Below are positions 6,207 through 14,854 of a stretch of 64,000 nt of DNA, one piece after another. Numbering within the stretch: position 1 is the stretch's first letter; each line of letters starts with the position of its first letter. The notes beneath the pieces were generated by a model. The model was not told the origin of the DNA. It ran no database searches and saw nothing but the letters and a program-made list of their open reading frames with translations. Position numbers and translations under genes: made by a program. The stretch comes from an uncultured Faecalibaculum sp. (lineage in GTDB: Bacteria > Bacillota_I > Bacilli_A > Erysipelotrichales > Erysipelotrichaceae): positions 6,179-70,178 of the forward strand of contig NZ_CAJUPA010000007.1 in assembly GCF_910588395.1 (NCBI RefSeq), given 5' to 3'.

Positions 6207-8552
6207 TCAGCGGGAACCGCCATTGGCACAAACATCATTGCTTTGATTTGTATCTGCGTCTTTCTTCAGCATCCTCCGGCTGTTCTCCTCCAGGTACCCC
6301 GCGCTGTTCTTTCCATACACCGTTTGCCAGCTCAGGACCCGCTCCTTCATGCCGGCCAGATCCAGGACCCCCAGCGCGAAGCCTTTTTTCACCAGTTCCT
6401 CGGGTACATATTCGTCGTACTTCTCGAACACCGGCACTTCTCCGGGATACACAAGCTCCAGCGGATCGAATTCCTTCCTGGCTTCTTCCGCCGTGATTTC
6501 ATAGAACTCCGCCTCGCTCACGGAAATCGTGAAGGTGATGTAGTACGGTCTGGTGGGACTCAGTCCCTTCAGGCCCAGCCGCTGGCCGCAGCGGATTTTC
6601 AGAAACCGTTCCAGCGCCAGAAAGGCATAGGATCCCAGCCAGGGAAACAGCACCCACATATTGCCGCCCAGGTGCACCAGGGGATGCTGCAGCATGCCGG
6701 ATTTCCGGAAATTCTCCCTGGCTTCCTCCAGCCGGGCAGCGGCGTGCTTCATCAGATAGGGATAATGGGTCTGTTCACCCAGCACTTTGTACATGCGCTC
6801 CAGGATCCGGGTGTGAATGTCCCCGGCGCAGTCACCGAAATACGCCGGGATGTGCCCCTTGACATGGCGGCAGTATACCTCCCGCTTCCGGTGATCCACT
6901 TCTTCCACCAGCCACACCCGTCCTGCAATGGCGATCTTGTCTCCCACCGGAGGCGGTTTGCAGATGGTCCCCAGTTCTTCGCTTTCGGACCGCACGGCAT
7001 ACTCCACGTTTTCCTGAAACACCGCATAGAACTTGTAGCTGTTCGTGATCCGCTCCCCGGTCAGGCCCACGATCAGCCCGCCGTTTTCCGTCTGCGCAAT
7101 GTGGTCGATTTCAATCAGATGCCGCAGCAGAATCCGGTAGTCTTCCTGGGTGATCCGGTGAAAGCACGCCAGGGGCAGCACCCGGCTGGCCAGCTCGGCA
7201 GGGGTCATCTCCCCGCAGGAGGCCAGGGTGCTCATGGTCTGGTGATACAGCAGGCTGTACGGCAGGCGGTCCATGCGGGGCGGCTCCACAAACCGGTCCT
7301 CCACATACAGCTGGATCAGGGCGATTCCCTGCACCAGGTACCAGGGCATGATCTCCGGCAGCATCGCCCGGGACTCCGGGCGGTCTTCCCGCATCACAAA
7401 CCACATCTGAGACGGTTCCCCCCGCCTGCCGGTCCGGCCCATGCGCTGCAGAAACCCGGAAACGGTAAAAGGCGCATCGATCTGGAATGCCCGCTCCAGC
7501 CGCCCGATGTCAATGCCCAGCTCCAGGGTGGAGGTGGCGCAGACCGACATCAGGGAATCATCATCCTTCATTTCCTCCTCGGCGCTCTGTCTGTAGGAGA
7601 CCGAGAGGTTGCCATGGTGAATCAGAAACCGGTCCGGTTCCTTTCGCTGCTCACAGTACTGCCGCAGATACTGGCACACAGACTCGCATTCCTCCCGGGA
7701 GTTCGTGAACACCAGGCACTTGCGCCCGCGCGTGTGCTCGAAAATGTATCCCAGTCCGGGATCCGCCTGAGCCGGAGCATGATCCGTGGCTGCCTCATTC
7801 TGCGCCAGGACCGGCACCCCGGCCTTCAGCTTTCCCGCATCCGCCTGGGGACCATCATTGAAGAAATGCTCCATGCTCAGCCGCCAGACTTCCCTGCCTG
7901 CCTCAAAGGACGGAATCACGCAGCCCCGGCCGCTGCCCGCCGACAGAAACTTCCCCGCCAGCCGGGGATCACCGATCGTGGCTGACAGCCCGATCCGCCG
8001 GGGAGAACAGCCCGCCAGGGCACAGAGGCGCTGGATGAGACAGAATGTCTGCAGCCCCCTGTCGCCCCGGAGCAGGGAATGAATCTCGTCAATGACCACA
8101 AACCGCAGATCCCCGAACAGAGAGGGAATCTCCATATGCTTGTTGATCATCAGCGATTCCAGGGACTCCGGCGTGATCTGCAGCACGCCGGAGGGCTTGC
8201 GCAGCAGGCGGCGTTTCTGAGACTGCGCCACATCTCCATGCCACCGGGATACCCGGATCCCGGCCCGGTCACACAACTCATTCAGCCGGCCAAACTGGTC
8301 ATTGATCAGCGCCTTCAGCGGCGCGATGTACAAAACCCCCACACTCCGGGAAGGATCTTCGTCCAGCAGCGTCAGAATCGGGAAAAACGCCGCTTCGGTT
8401 TTCCCCGAAGCCGTGGACGCCGTCAGCAGCACGTTGTCATCGGTATGGAAAATCGCATCGGCTGCCGCATTCTGCACCCCGCGCAGGGAATGCCATCCGG
8501 ATTCATAAATGTAGTCCTGGATAAACGGCGCATAGCGGGAAAAGGCATTCAC
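6207..8552 (-). CDS. DEAD/DEAH-box helicase, BrxHI/Lhr-like
   Basis: A 781-residue superfamily 2 helicase. Motif I TASTASGKT lies at residues 44-52, motif II DEIH at 155-158, motif III SAT at 190-192, and motif VI QRMGRTGRRG at 369-378; a region of about 350 residues follows, as in Lhr and BREX BrxHI-type helicases. It starts at GTG 8552, which overlaps the TGA of the ATPase gene (GTGA) and has GGAG eight bases upstream. It is the third gene of an operon with a BrxD-like ATPase and a TerB-domain protein. It probably remodels nucleic acid or displaces bound protein, with loading controlled by the ATPase. No PglZ, methylase or other BREX core gene is nearby. Confidence 0.85.
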   Translation of the reverse strand: MNAFSRYAPFIQDYIYESGWHSLRGVQNAAADAIFHTDDNVLLTASTASGKTEAAFFPILTLLDEDPSRSVGVLYIAPLKALINDQFGRLNELCDRAGIRVSRWHGDVAQSQKRRLLRKPSGVLQITPESLESLMINKHMEIPSLFGDLRFVVIDEIHSLLRGDRGLQTFCLIQRLCALAGCSPRRIGLSATIGDPRLAGKFLSAGSGRGCVIPSFEAGREVWRLSMEHFFNDGPQADAGKLKAGVPVLAQNEAATDHAPAQADPGLGYIFEHTRGRKCLVFTNSREECESVCQYLRQYCEQRKEPDRFLIHHGNLSVSYRQSAEEEMKDDDSLMSVCATSTLELGIDIGRLERAFQIDAPFTVSGFLQRMGRTGRRGEPSQMWFVMREDRPESRAMLPEIMPWYLVQGIALIQLYVEDRFVEPPRMDRLPYSLLYHQTMSTLASCGEMTPAELASRVLPLACFHRITQEDYRILLRHLIEIDHIAQTENGGLIVGLTGERITNSYKFYAVFQENVEYAVRSESEELGTICKPPPVGDKIAIAGRVWLVEEVDHRKREVYCRHVKGHIPAYFGDCAGDIHTRILERMYKVLGEQTHYPYLMKHAAARLEEARENFRKSGMLQHPLVHLGGNMWVLFPWLGSYAFLALERFLKIRCGQRLGLKGLSPTRPYYITFTISVSEAEFYEITAEEARKEFDPLELVYPGEVPVFEKYDEYVPEELVKKGFALGVLDLAGMKERVLSWQTVYGKNSAGYLEENSRRMLKKDADTNQSNDVCANGGSR

Positions 8553-9877
8553 AGGGTGAACTCCGCATAGGCATCTGTCTTCTGATCAGACACCGCTTCC
8601 GACTTCGCATAGGAAAAGTCCTCCGATTCCAGCAGACTCCGGATATCCAGCTCCGGATTCTGATACAGCAGATCCAGCAGTTCGATGAAATCCCGGATCA
8701 CTTCCCGGGGCGTAATATTGGCATCTGCCCCGATCCGGCTGAATTCCAGCTGCACGAACACCGCCAGATTCTCATCCGACACCTGTTTTTCATAGTCATA
8801 GAGATCCGCATGCATGGCAGCCAGCTTCCCGCACAGCACCAGCATTTCCTCTGCATTCAGCGGATCCAGCCGGATCACCGGTGCCAGCAGATCCCGGGTT
8901 CCGGGCCGGGAGAACTTCCCTTCCGCCAGCCGGGACCGCAGCGCCTCATAGCTGTACACCCCGCGGCGCCGGTCTTCCACCGCCTGGGGTGTGGCACCCA
9001 TGATGATCCCCAGATACCGGGCTTTGCCCTGCAGCGTGTCGTTGTACATCGTCAGCATCTTCTCGTAGTTGTACTGCCGGGTGATGCTGTTGGGAATCTT
9101 GTAGATATTCACCAGTTCATCGATCATGATCATCATCCCCGCATAGCCCGCCAGCCGGAAGAACACCGCAAAGAGCTTCAGATAGTCATACCAGTCATCA
9201 TCCGTGATGATGATGTTCACCCCCAGCTCTTCCTTCGCCTCCCGCTTCAGACTGTATTCGCCCCGGAACCAGCGGATGACTTTCATCTTTGTCTGGTCAT
9301 CCCCCTGCACATAGGCATGATAGTAGCGGGACAGCAGCGTGGCGAATTCAAATCCGTGCACCAGCTCGGACAGCTGCGCTGTCACCTCGAAAATCTTCCG
9401 GTCCACCGCTTTGGTCAGCCCGGGGTCTCCGGGCATCAGACCGCTTTCCTGAGCCGCCTGCATCTGCACCGTGCTGATCCACCGGTCCAGCACCAGGGTC
9501 AGAGCGCCGCCCTCGGGTCTGGTCTTCGTGGAGAGATTGCCGATCAGTTCCCGGTACGTGGCCAATCCCTGACCTCTGGTCCCCTGCAGCCGGCGCTCCG
9601 GCGAGAGATCCGCATCCGCCACGATGAATCCTCTGTCCATGACATAGTTCCGGATGGTCTGAATCAGAAAACTCTTCCCTGACCCGTACCGCCCCACAAT
9701 GAAACGGAACGATGCGCCTCCCTCCGAAATGATGTCCACATCATGCAGCAGCGCCTGGATTTCATTTTTCCGCCCCACAGTCACATACGGCAGACCGATC
9801 CGTGGCACCACACCGCCTTTCAGGGAATTCAGCACGGTCCTGGCAATCCGCCGGGGCACTTTTCTGTTTTCAGGCAT
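8549..9877 (-). CDS. BrxD-like P-loop ATPase (formerly DUF2791 type)
   Basis: A 442-residue AAA/ORC-like ATPase. After VGRKNEI comes Walker A VGRYGSGKS at residues 61-69 and Walker B MMIMIDELVNIYK at about 248-260. The segments RWFRGEY and LRSRLAEGKF and the overall layout match BREX ATP-binding proteins of the BrxC/BrxD class. ATG 9877 follows GGAGACAAAG. It overlaps the TerB gene by 8 bases and the helicase by 4, so the three proteins are made together and may form a complex. In BREX and related loci such ATPases pair with BrxHI-type helicases; here the third partner is a TerB-domain protein instead. Confidence 0.83.
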   Translation of the reverse strand: MPENRKVPRRIARTVLNSLKGGVVPRIGLPYVTVGRKNEIQALLHDVDIISEGGASFRFIVGRYGSGKSFLIQTIRNYVMDRGFIVADADLSPERRLQGTRGQGLATYRELIGNLSTKTRPEGGALTLVLDRWISTVQMQAAQESGLMPGDPGLTKAVDRKIFEVTAQLSELVHGFEFATLLSRYYHAYVQGDDQTKMKVIRWFRGEYSLKREAKEELGVNIIITDDDWYDYLKLFAVFFRLAGYAGMMIMIDELVNIYKIPNSITRQYNYEKMLTMYNDTLQGKARYLGIIMGATPQAVEDRRRGVYSYEALRSRLAEGKFSRPGTRDLLAPVIRLDPLNAEEMLVLCGKLAAMHADLYDYEKQVSDENLAVFVQLEFSRIGADANITPREVIRDFIELLDLLYQNPELDIRSLLESEDFSYAKSEAVSDQKTDAYAEFTL

Positions 9878-11837
9878 CTTTGTCTCCTCCCAGGATGGAC
9901 CTCACATCCTCAATATAGTCTTCGGCCAGCAGTATGCGGTTTCCGTCACATTCCAGCGCATTGTCGCCGATCCCGTCAAACAGCGCCTCGTTGATGGCAT
10001 CGGTGACCACAGCCGGCATGAGAAAGCCGGTCTGCAGCAGAGTCTGCACCCTGGCTGCATCGTCTTCCAGCAGGGCTTTCAGAATCTCCATATGCACCGC
10101 ATCCAGCTGCGGCAGCGGGTTCTGTCTGCCGATGTCCGCCGGGGCAGTCGCCGCACCGGGTGCTTCAGCAGACAAAGCTTCCTCCTGCGGCTTTCCGGCA
10201 GGTGCGGATTCACCAGCAGGCAAGGGCGTTTCTGCCGCCTTTCCCGGGTTTTCCGCCGGCATTTCCCGGGCTGTTTCCTCTTCCGTGAGCAGGCTGTCCC
10301 GGGTCAGGGCTGCATCCTGCCGTATGCGTTCCAGACTGGAGAAGTCGATGCGGATGGCTGCTTTTGCGGCTTCCTGCTGCCGCTGCCGCTGGCGGATCTG
10401 TTCCTGTTCCAAAGCCTGCCGGATGACCGGTTCTGCCCAGGATTCCTCCGGGCGGGGTTTGAGTTTTCCCCGCAGGTTCAGCTGTTCCCGGATGAGCCGG
10501 TCTGCGGTCCGCAGCAGGATATGCAGGCGCTTCTGGTCAAAATACAGCGATTCATGGCGCCACTCATACCAGTTCCCTCCCTGTTTCTGCCAGGACCGGA
10601 CAGTGCTGAGGACATACACTGTTTCCAGGGCAGGTTCCGGATCCAGCCAGACGGCGTTGGAAAGCGGATACCAGCCGGACCGCTTCTGCTGCCCGAAACA
10701 GGCGGTGAATTCTCCGCCGTTTTCTCCGGCAGAAGCCAGACCGCACCAGATGCGGGCCATCAGATGAATGCCCTGCCCAGTTTCTTCCCGGGCCAGAATG
10801 CTGTCGGACATCTTCTTTGGCCCGAACGTGCATAAGGCCTCAAACACATCCCGGTCTGCATAATCAGCCGGTTTCTTCAGAACTGACAGGGCATCATCCC
10901 GCTTCATGGTTTCCGGGTGGCTGCATTCCCGGACCACAGCGGGATCCAGATGATGCAGGATGGCAAAACCGCAGATCCACCGGCGCAGACTGCGCTGCAG
11001 CTCCGGTGTGCCCTGTTCTGTCAGGACATATTTCTGTTCGAATTCCCGGAGCTTCTCCAGTGCCTCTTCCGGAGTCCTGACACCCACGAGGTTCAGCAGC
11101 TCGTAGACATAGATCACAGCCACGGAGGCATCCATCCGGGGCCACTGGCCCTGGCGGACAGCCGTTCGCCAGGTGAAATAGCCCCGAAGAAGTCGCAGAT
11201 TCAAATCATGGTAGACAGGGAACATGCTCCGGACATGGCCGTCCCAGGGCTGGCTGTCCCGGAAATCCGCCATGAACCGGGCCTGCCGGAGAAAATTCCG
11301 GGCTCTGTGCCCGGGCTGCCGGTCCTGATAGTCATACAGATCCATCATCCGGATCAGCCGGGCGGGAATGCTGTCTGGAGCCGGTCCGGGACTGGCTGTC
11401 CCGGCGGAAACCGGTGTATCCGCGAACACCAGCGGGGTTTCCTGGTACTGAAAAGAGGAGCTGGTACAGGCAGAGCCGGCCAGGGAAAAGGTGTATCCGG
11501 CATCCATGGTCTGAACCGCCTGATCCAGCAGCCGGAAAACGTAAGCTGCATCTGTCTGGTCTGTCATCACAATGGCGATCCAGTTTGGGCCGCTCATTCT
11601 CACCGGACGCCGGATCCAGGCAGGGTGCGGGCTGCCCAGAATTTTCGGATCTGCCCGCAGCTCACAGATTTCCCGCATTTCACCGGCTGCCTCATTCCAC
11701 TGGCGGATCAGGACAGCCAGCCACTTTTCTGACCGGGGATGACAGAGAACCGAGAGGCCGGGACGGTCCGACCATCTGCATTCTTCCCTGATGCCATGCT
11801 GACTGGATGCATACTCTGTCAGATCCCGCAGATTCAT
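9870..11837 (-). CDS. YjbR-TerB_N-TerB_C fusion protein
   Basis: A 655-residue protein with three recognisable parts. Residues 1 to about 112 (RWSDRPGLSVLCHPRSEKWLA, later MSGPNWIAIVM and a terminal helix) match the MmcQ/YjbR fold. After a low-complexity linker, about 165-350 is a TerB_N domain (RNFLRQARFMADF, MFPVYHDLNLRLLRGYFTWR, VIYVYELLNLVGV). The last 200 residues fit TerB_C (IDFSSLERIRQDAALTRDSLL, and DAVHMEILKALLEDD), interrupted by an Ala/Pro/Glu-rich insert. ATG 11837 has AAGGAG eight bases upstream. TerB domains are linked to tellurite and phage stress systems. It heads the operon with the ATPase and helicase and is probably the sensor or scaffold; the role is inferred. Confidence 0.82.
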   Translation of the reverse strand: MNLRDLTEYASSQHGIREECRWSDRPGLSVLCHPRSEKWLAVLIRQWNEAAGEMREICELRADPKILGSPHPAWIRRPVRMSGPNWIAIVMTDQTDAAYVFRLLDQAVQTMDAGYTFSLAGSACTSSSFQYQETPLVFADTPVSAGTASPGPAPDSIPARLIRMMDLYDYQDRQPGHRARNFLRQARFMADFRDSQPWDGHVRSMFPVYHDLNLRLLRGYFTWRTAVRQGQWPRMDASVAVIYVYELLNLVGVRTPEEALEKLREFEQKYVLTEQGTPELQRSLRRWICGFAILHHLDPAVVRECSHPETMKRDDALSVLKKPADYADRDVFEALCTFGPKKMSDSILAREETGQGIHLMARIWCGLASAGENGGEFTACFGQQKRSGWYPLSNAVWLDPEPALETVYVLSTVRSWQKQGGNWYEWRHESLYFDQKRLHILLRTADRLIREQLNLRGKLKPRPEESWAEPVIRQALEQEQIRQRQRQQEAAKAAIRIDFSSLERIRQDAALTRDSLLTEEETAREMPAENPGKAAETPLPAGESAPAGKPQEEALSAEAPGAATAPADIGRQNPLPQLDAVHMEILKALLEDDAARVQTLLQTGFLMPAVVTDAINEALFDGIGDNALECDGNRILLAEDYIEDVRSILGGDKDA

Positions 11838-11999
11838 TCCCGCTTCTCCTTCCACACCTTGTTCCCGCTGTTCATGTATGGTTATTTTACTGTCAACTGC
11901 CCGGGATTGAAATACCAAACTTGCGTCCGTCTGTCAGGGGTGATGAATCTGTCATATTTTCTCTGCTGCCTGCCAGTTTCGGTTGCCGGCAGCGTCAGG

Positions 12000-12026
12000 A
12001 AAAGCCGGATGCTGCATCCGGCTTTT
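12000..12026. terminator. Bidirectional terminator upstream of the TerB operon
   Basis: AAAAGCCGGATGC and GCATCCGGCTTTT form a symmetric stem with A and T tails, placed just after the stop of the XRE gene. It should stop minus-strand transcription before the TerB promoter region (11838-11999), where I see no clear promoter. Confidence 0.75.
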
Positions 12027-12061
12027 CGACTCATTCAAAATCTGTACTCTCCGTCAGTCTT

Positions 12062-12634
12062 CTACAGAAACAGCCAGACAATGGCGCCCAGCAGCGCTCC
12101 CACGCCGGCTCCTGCCAGGAATTTGATCACGGTCTGATAGGGGCGTTTTCCCCGCTCTTCCGCCCGTTCCAGCTCGTCCAGGCTGCGCCCTTCACTGTAA
12201 GCCACCACTTCCTTGTAGGTGTGAATGTCGCTGTTCTTTTTCAGTTTCTCCACGCGCAGGGCATACCACATGGTGCAGGCATACAGGACTGCCCAGATGG
12301 CCAGCCCCCAGCCGTAGTTCCACAACAGCAGCGGCACGAAGGCCAGTACGCTGACAGCCATCAGAATGGTAAAGATCCGGGCTTCCCGGTTGAAGCTGTC
12401 CACTGCTTTCTGACTGATTTCTTTTTTCATGGTTTCCAGGTCTCCTTTGATCAGCTGGTCCCCGGATACGCCGAAGAGCTGGCTGAGAAGCAGCAGTGAC
12501 TGAATGTCCGGATAGCTCTTCCCGTTCTCCCAGTTGGAAACAGTCTGGCGGGTGACATAGACTTTCTCTGCGAGATCCTTCTGGGATAATCCGGATTCTG
12601 TGCGGTGCTTTCTGATCTGCGCGGCAATTTCCAT
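12062..12634 (-). CDS. XRE-family regulator with membrane anchor
   Basis: A 190-residue protein. Residues 1-65 are a Cro/CI-type helix-turn-helix (MEIAAQIRKHRTESGLSQKDLAEKVYVTRQTVSNWENGKSYP). The rest has two hydrophobic hairpin segments (IFTILMAVSVLAFVPLLLW and GLAIWAVLYACTMWYAL) and a C-terminal one (LAGAGVGALLGAIVWLFL), so it is probably a membrane-tethered regulator. ATG 12634 follows GGAG. It is divergent from the phosphatase gene and may bind the palindrome at 12740. The signal it senses is unknown. Confidence 0.85.
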   Translation of the reverse strand: MEIAAQIRKHRTESGLSQKDLAEKVYVTRQTVSNWENGKSYPDIQSLLLLSQLFGVSGDQLIKGDLETMKKEISQKAVDSFNREARIFTILMAVSVLAFVPLLLWNYGWGLAIWAVLYACTMWYALRVEKLKKNSDIHTYKEVVAYSEGRSLDELERAEERGKRPYQTVIKFLAGAGVGALLGAIVWLFL

Positions 12635-12739
12635 CTTCTGCTCCTTTACTGCCTGCCGGTGGTCCGTGACCTGGACCCATTGTGTCAGGCGACTGTCAGA
12701 AGCATATAGCAAATTCCATTGTCATGACCAGAAATCCTG

Positions 12740-12757
12740 TGTCAAAGCTCTTTGACA
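12740..12757. promoter_or_regulatory. Perfect palindrome in the divergent XRE/phosphatase region
   Basis: TGTCAAAG-CT-CTTTGACA is a perfect palindrome that supplies a TTGACA hexamer in both directions. On the minus strand a GACAAT hexamer follows after 16 bases. It is a good candidate operator for the XRE regulator. Confidence 0.5.
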
Positions 12758-12916
12758 TGCACGTTTCGGTCCATCTTTCTGTTCTTGTGTCAGAACACGC
12801 GGGTATTTGTCCAGGAATCTGAATCTCACATTCTGTTCTGGTTTTGTGCAATGAACCATGATACGGTAACCAAAAGCGCCCGGATGGTTTACCGGGCCGG
12901 AAAGAAAGGACAGAGA

Positions 12917-13525
12917 ATGAAGAAAAAACTCGTACTGATGCGCCATGGTGAGACCGTGTTCAACCAGCGAAAACGGATCCAGGGCTGGGTGGATTCTCCG
13001 CTGACGCCTCTGGGCATCCAGCAGGCAAAACATGCGGCTGCCTGGATTGACCGGCTGGATTTTGACATTGATCACGCCTTCTGTTCCACATCGGAAAGGG
13101 CCAGTGACACGCTGGAACTGGTCACTTCCCTGCCTTATGAACGGAAAAAAGGCCTGAAGGAATGGAACTTTGGAAAGCTGGACGGAGAGCCGGAGTATCT
13201 GAATCCTCCGCTGGAGGAATATGACGCCTTCTTTCAGGCCAATGGAGGCGAAGGACGGCAGGAACTCATTGACCGCATGAATGAAACTCTGACGGAAATC
13301 ATGAACCGCAGTGATGTGCAGAATGCCCTGGCTGTTTCTCACGGCGGCGCCATCCGGAACTTCCAGAAACACTGGTTCCCGGATGACAAGGCTCTGATTC
13401 CCGGAAAGCTGTATAACTGTGCAGTTCTGGTTTTCGAATATGATACGGATGCCCAGTCCTTCACGCTGCTGGACGTCTGCAACCCCAATTATCAGGGAGC
13501 AGCAGCCAGTTCAATGACCAGCTGA
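12917..13525 (+). CDS. Histidine phosphatase family protein
   Basis: A 202-residue enzyme of the phosphoglycerate-mutase-like superfamily. RHGET at residues 9-13 carries the phospho-accepting histidine; the second conserved histidine is in AVSHGGAIRNF, and the Glu region is WNFGKLDGEPE. ATG 12917 follows GAAAGGA; the open frame continues upstream without a ribosome site. The substrate could be a sugar phosphate or nucleotide and cannot be predicted. It is divergent from the XRE gene. Confidence 0.88.
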   Translation: MKKKLVLMRHGETVFNQRKRIQGWVDSPLTPLGIQQAKHAAAWIDRLDFDIDHAFCSTSERASDTLELVTSLPYERKKGLKEWNFGKLDGEPEYLNPPLEEYDAFFQANGGEGRQELIDRMNETLTEIMNRSDVQNALAVSHGGAIRNFQKHWFPDDKALIPGKLYNCAVLVFEYDTDAQSFTLLDVCNPNYQGAAASSMTS

Positions 13526-13540
13526 AATCTGGTCATTGAA
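13510..13540. other. Inverted repeat over the phosphatase stop codon
   Basis: TTCAATGACCAG and CTGGTCATTGAA form a perfect 12-bp stem enclosing the TGA. No T tract follows, so it may act as an mRNA 3' stabiliser. The remaining gap to 13713 has one more hairpin (GACCTGT/ACAGGTC, 13655-13676) and no gene. Confidence 0.5.
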
Positions 13541-13713
13541 CCCGCTGCCCCGGAAAAAGACATGCAGCGATAAGTCCTGTTTTCGGTTGTATGCATAACC
13601 GCATAAACTCAGCGGGTTTGCTGAACAACTGCAGGTTGTGCAGCAGACTGGCTGAGACCTGTCACACACAACAGGTCCTGTTTCCATATACGCTTAAAGC
13701 AGCAGCTTAGTGT

Positions 13714-13745
13714 GTGATGCGATCAGCCGCGACTGATCGCATCAC
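13714..13745 (-). other. Strong hairpin over the xpt stop codon
   Basis: GTGATGCGATCAG and CTGATCGCATCAC form a perfect 13-bp stem with a 6-base loop spanning the end of xpt. It has no adjoining T tract. Confidence 0.55.
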
Positions 13746-14322
13746 TGACTGGGCTCGCCCACATAATGCCATCATCCTGTGACATGGACTGAATGGAAGC
13801 CAGGACATACAGCGGTATACCCAGACCGGTGATCAGGGCATGACCATTCTGCCAGGCTTTCTCCACGCAGATCCCGGCCCCGGCCAGGGATGCCTGTGCC
13901 TGATCCGCCAGCGAGCAGATACCCTTGAAGGCATCCCCATTGGCAAGAAAATCGTCTATGAACAGCAGCCGGTCTCCCGGATCGATCAGACTCTGCTCCA
14001 CACACAGTTCATATTCCCGGTTTTTCGTGAAGGAATGAACCCTGGCGGTCAAAGGACTGGTCATGGTAACCGGATGCGCTTTTTTCACAAACACCAGGGG
14101 AACCCCCAGATGCAGGGCAGCGGAATATGCCGGGGCAATGCCGCCACTTTCAATGGTGATCACCTTCGTAATGCCCTGATCCGCAAAATGCCGGGCAAAG
14201 TCTGCGCCAATGGCATCCATCAGCCGGGGATCAATGGCGTGGTTGAGAAACGAATCGGTTTTCAGCACCTGATCCGAGAGCACCGTTCCTTTTTCCTCGA
14301 TGACGCGTTTCAGCAGTTCCAT
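13723..14322 (-). CDS. xpt: Xanthine phosphoribosyltransferase
   Basis: A 199-residue purine salvage enzyme that makes XMP from xanthine and PRPP. The N-terminus MELLKRVIEEKGTVLSDQVLK and the PRPP loop RLLFIDDFLANGDA (residues 118-131) are characteristic; B. subtilis Xpt is of similar length (194). ATG 14322 follows AGAGGAAACAGG. It lies 33 bp behind the Nim-like gene, which in turn follows kdpE without a terminator. There is no room for a purine riboswitch directly upstream, so xpt here may be transcribed from the kdp or an internal promoter. Confidence 0.92.
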   Translation of the reverse strand: MELLKRVIEEKGTVLSDQVLKTDSFLNHAIDPRLMDAIGADFARHFADQGITKVITIESGGIAPAYSAALHLGVPLVFVKKAHPVTMTSPLTARVHSFTKNREYELCVEQSLIDPGDRLLFIDDFLANGDAFKGICSLADQAQASLAGAGICVEKAWQNGHALITGLGIPLYVLASIQSMSQDDGIMWASPVSDAISRG

Positions 14323-14355
14323 CCTGTTTCCTCTTTCTTTTTCTTCAGTGTACAG

Positions 14356-14853
14356 TCAGATGCAGGTTTTCTGCCGGACAAGCTCAATGGCTTCCTTGGC
14401 GGTGATGTGCTCTATATGCATTTTCAGCATGCACAGCGGTTTCCAGTCCCGCTCAATGTACCGCCTGCGGTTTTCCTGGTCATCATCCGGGGCATACTTT
14501 CGGGCGAGCAGCTCAATGGCTTCCCGCTTTTGGGCTTCATCTTCCATGATTTCCACAGTCCCGAAGGCAATGACACTGCGAAAGGCTGTGGTATAGCGGG
14601 AGGGCAGCACCTGGTCCTGGTCCACAACACAGAAAGAGGCCTTTGGATTGGACCGGATACAGTCCAGCTTGTGACCGGTTTTTGCACAGTGAAAGTACAG
14701 CGTGCTGCCGCTGCGGACATAACTCAGCGGGACTGCATAGGGATAGTCTCCCTCTTCAGCCAGCGCCAGCACGCCATGAGTCTGCCGGTCCAGGATTTCA
14801 TCGGCTTCCTGCCGGCTCAGGGCCTGTTTCTTTCGTCTCATGTCTCTGAACAT
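14356..14853 (-). CDS. Pyridoxamine 5'-phosphate oxidase-like (Nim-type) flavoprotein
   Basis: A 165-residue split-barrel protein. MRRKKQALSRQEADEILDRQTHGVLAL, followed by YPYAVPLSYVRSGSTLYFHCAKTGHK, is the standard Nim/pyridoxamine oxidase-like FMN-binding pattern. Relatives reduce nitroimidazoles or other flavin-accessible substrates, but the natural role is unknown. ATG 14853 starts one base after the kdpE stop with AGGAGG inside the kdpE end, so it is tightly coupled to kdpE. Confidence 0.85.
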   Translation of the reverse strand: MFRDMRRKKQALSRQEADEILDRQTHGVLALAEEGDYPYAVPLSYVRSGSTLYFHCAKTGHKLDCIRSNPKASFCVVDQDQVLPSRYTTAFRSVIAFGTVEIMEDEAQKREAIELLARKYAPDDDQENRRRYIERDWKPLCMLKMHIEHITAKEAIELVRQKTCI

Positions 14854-14854
14854 G

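Noticed and set aside
6207..11837. A complete BREX system
   Set aside because: PglZ, PglX, BrxC and other core genes are absent; only BrxD-like and helicase components are present.
14323..14355. Purine riboswitch before xpt
   Set aside because: The 33-bp gap is far too short for the aptamer.
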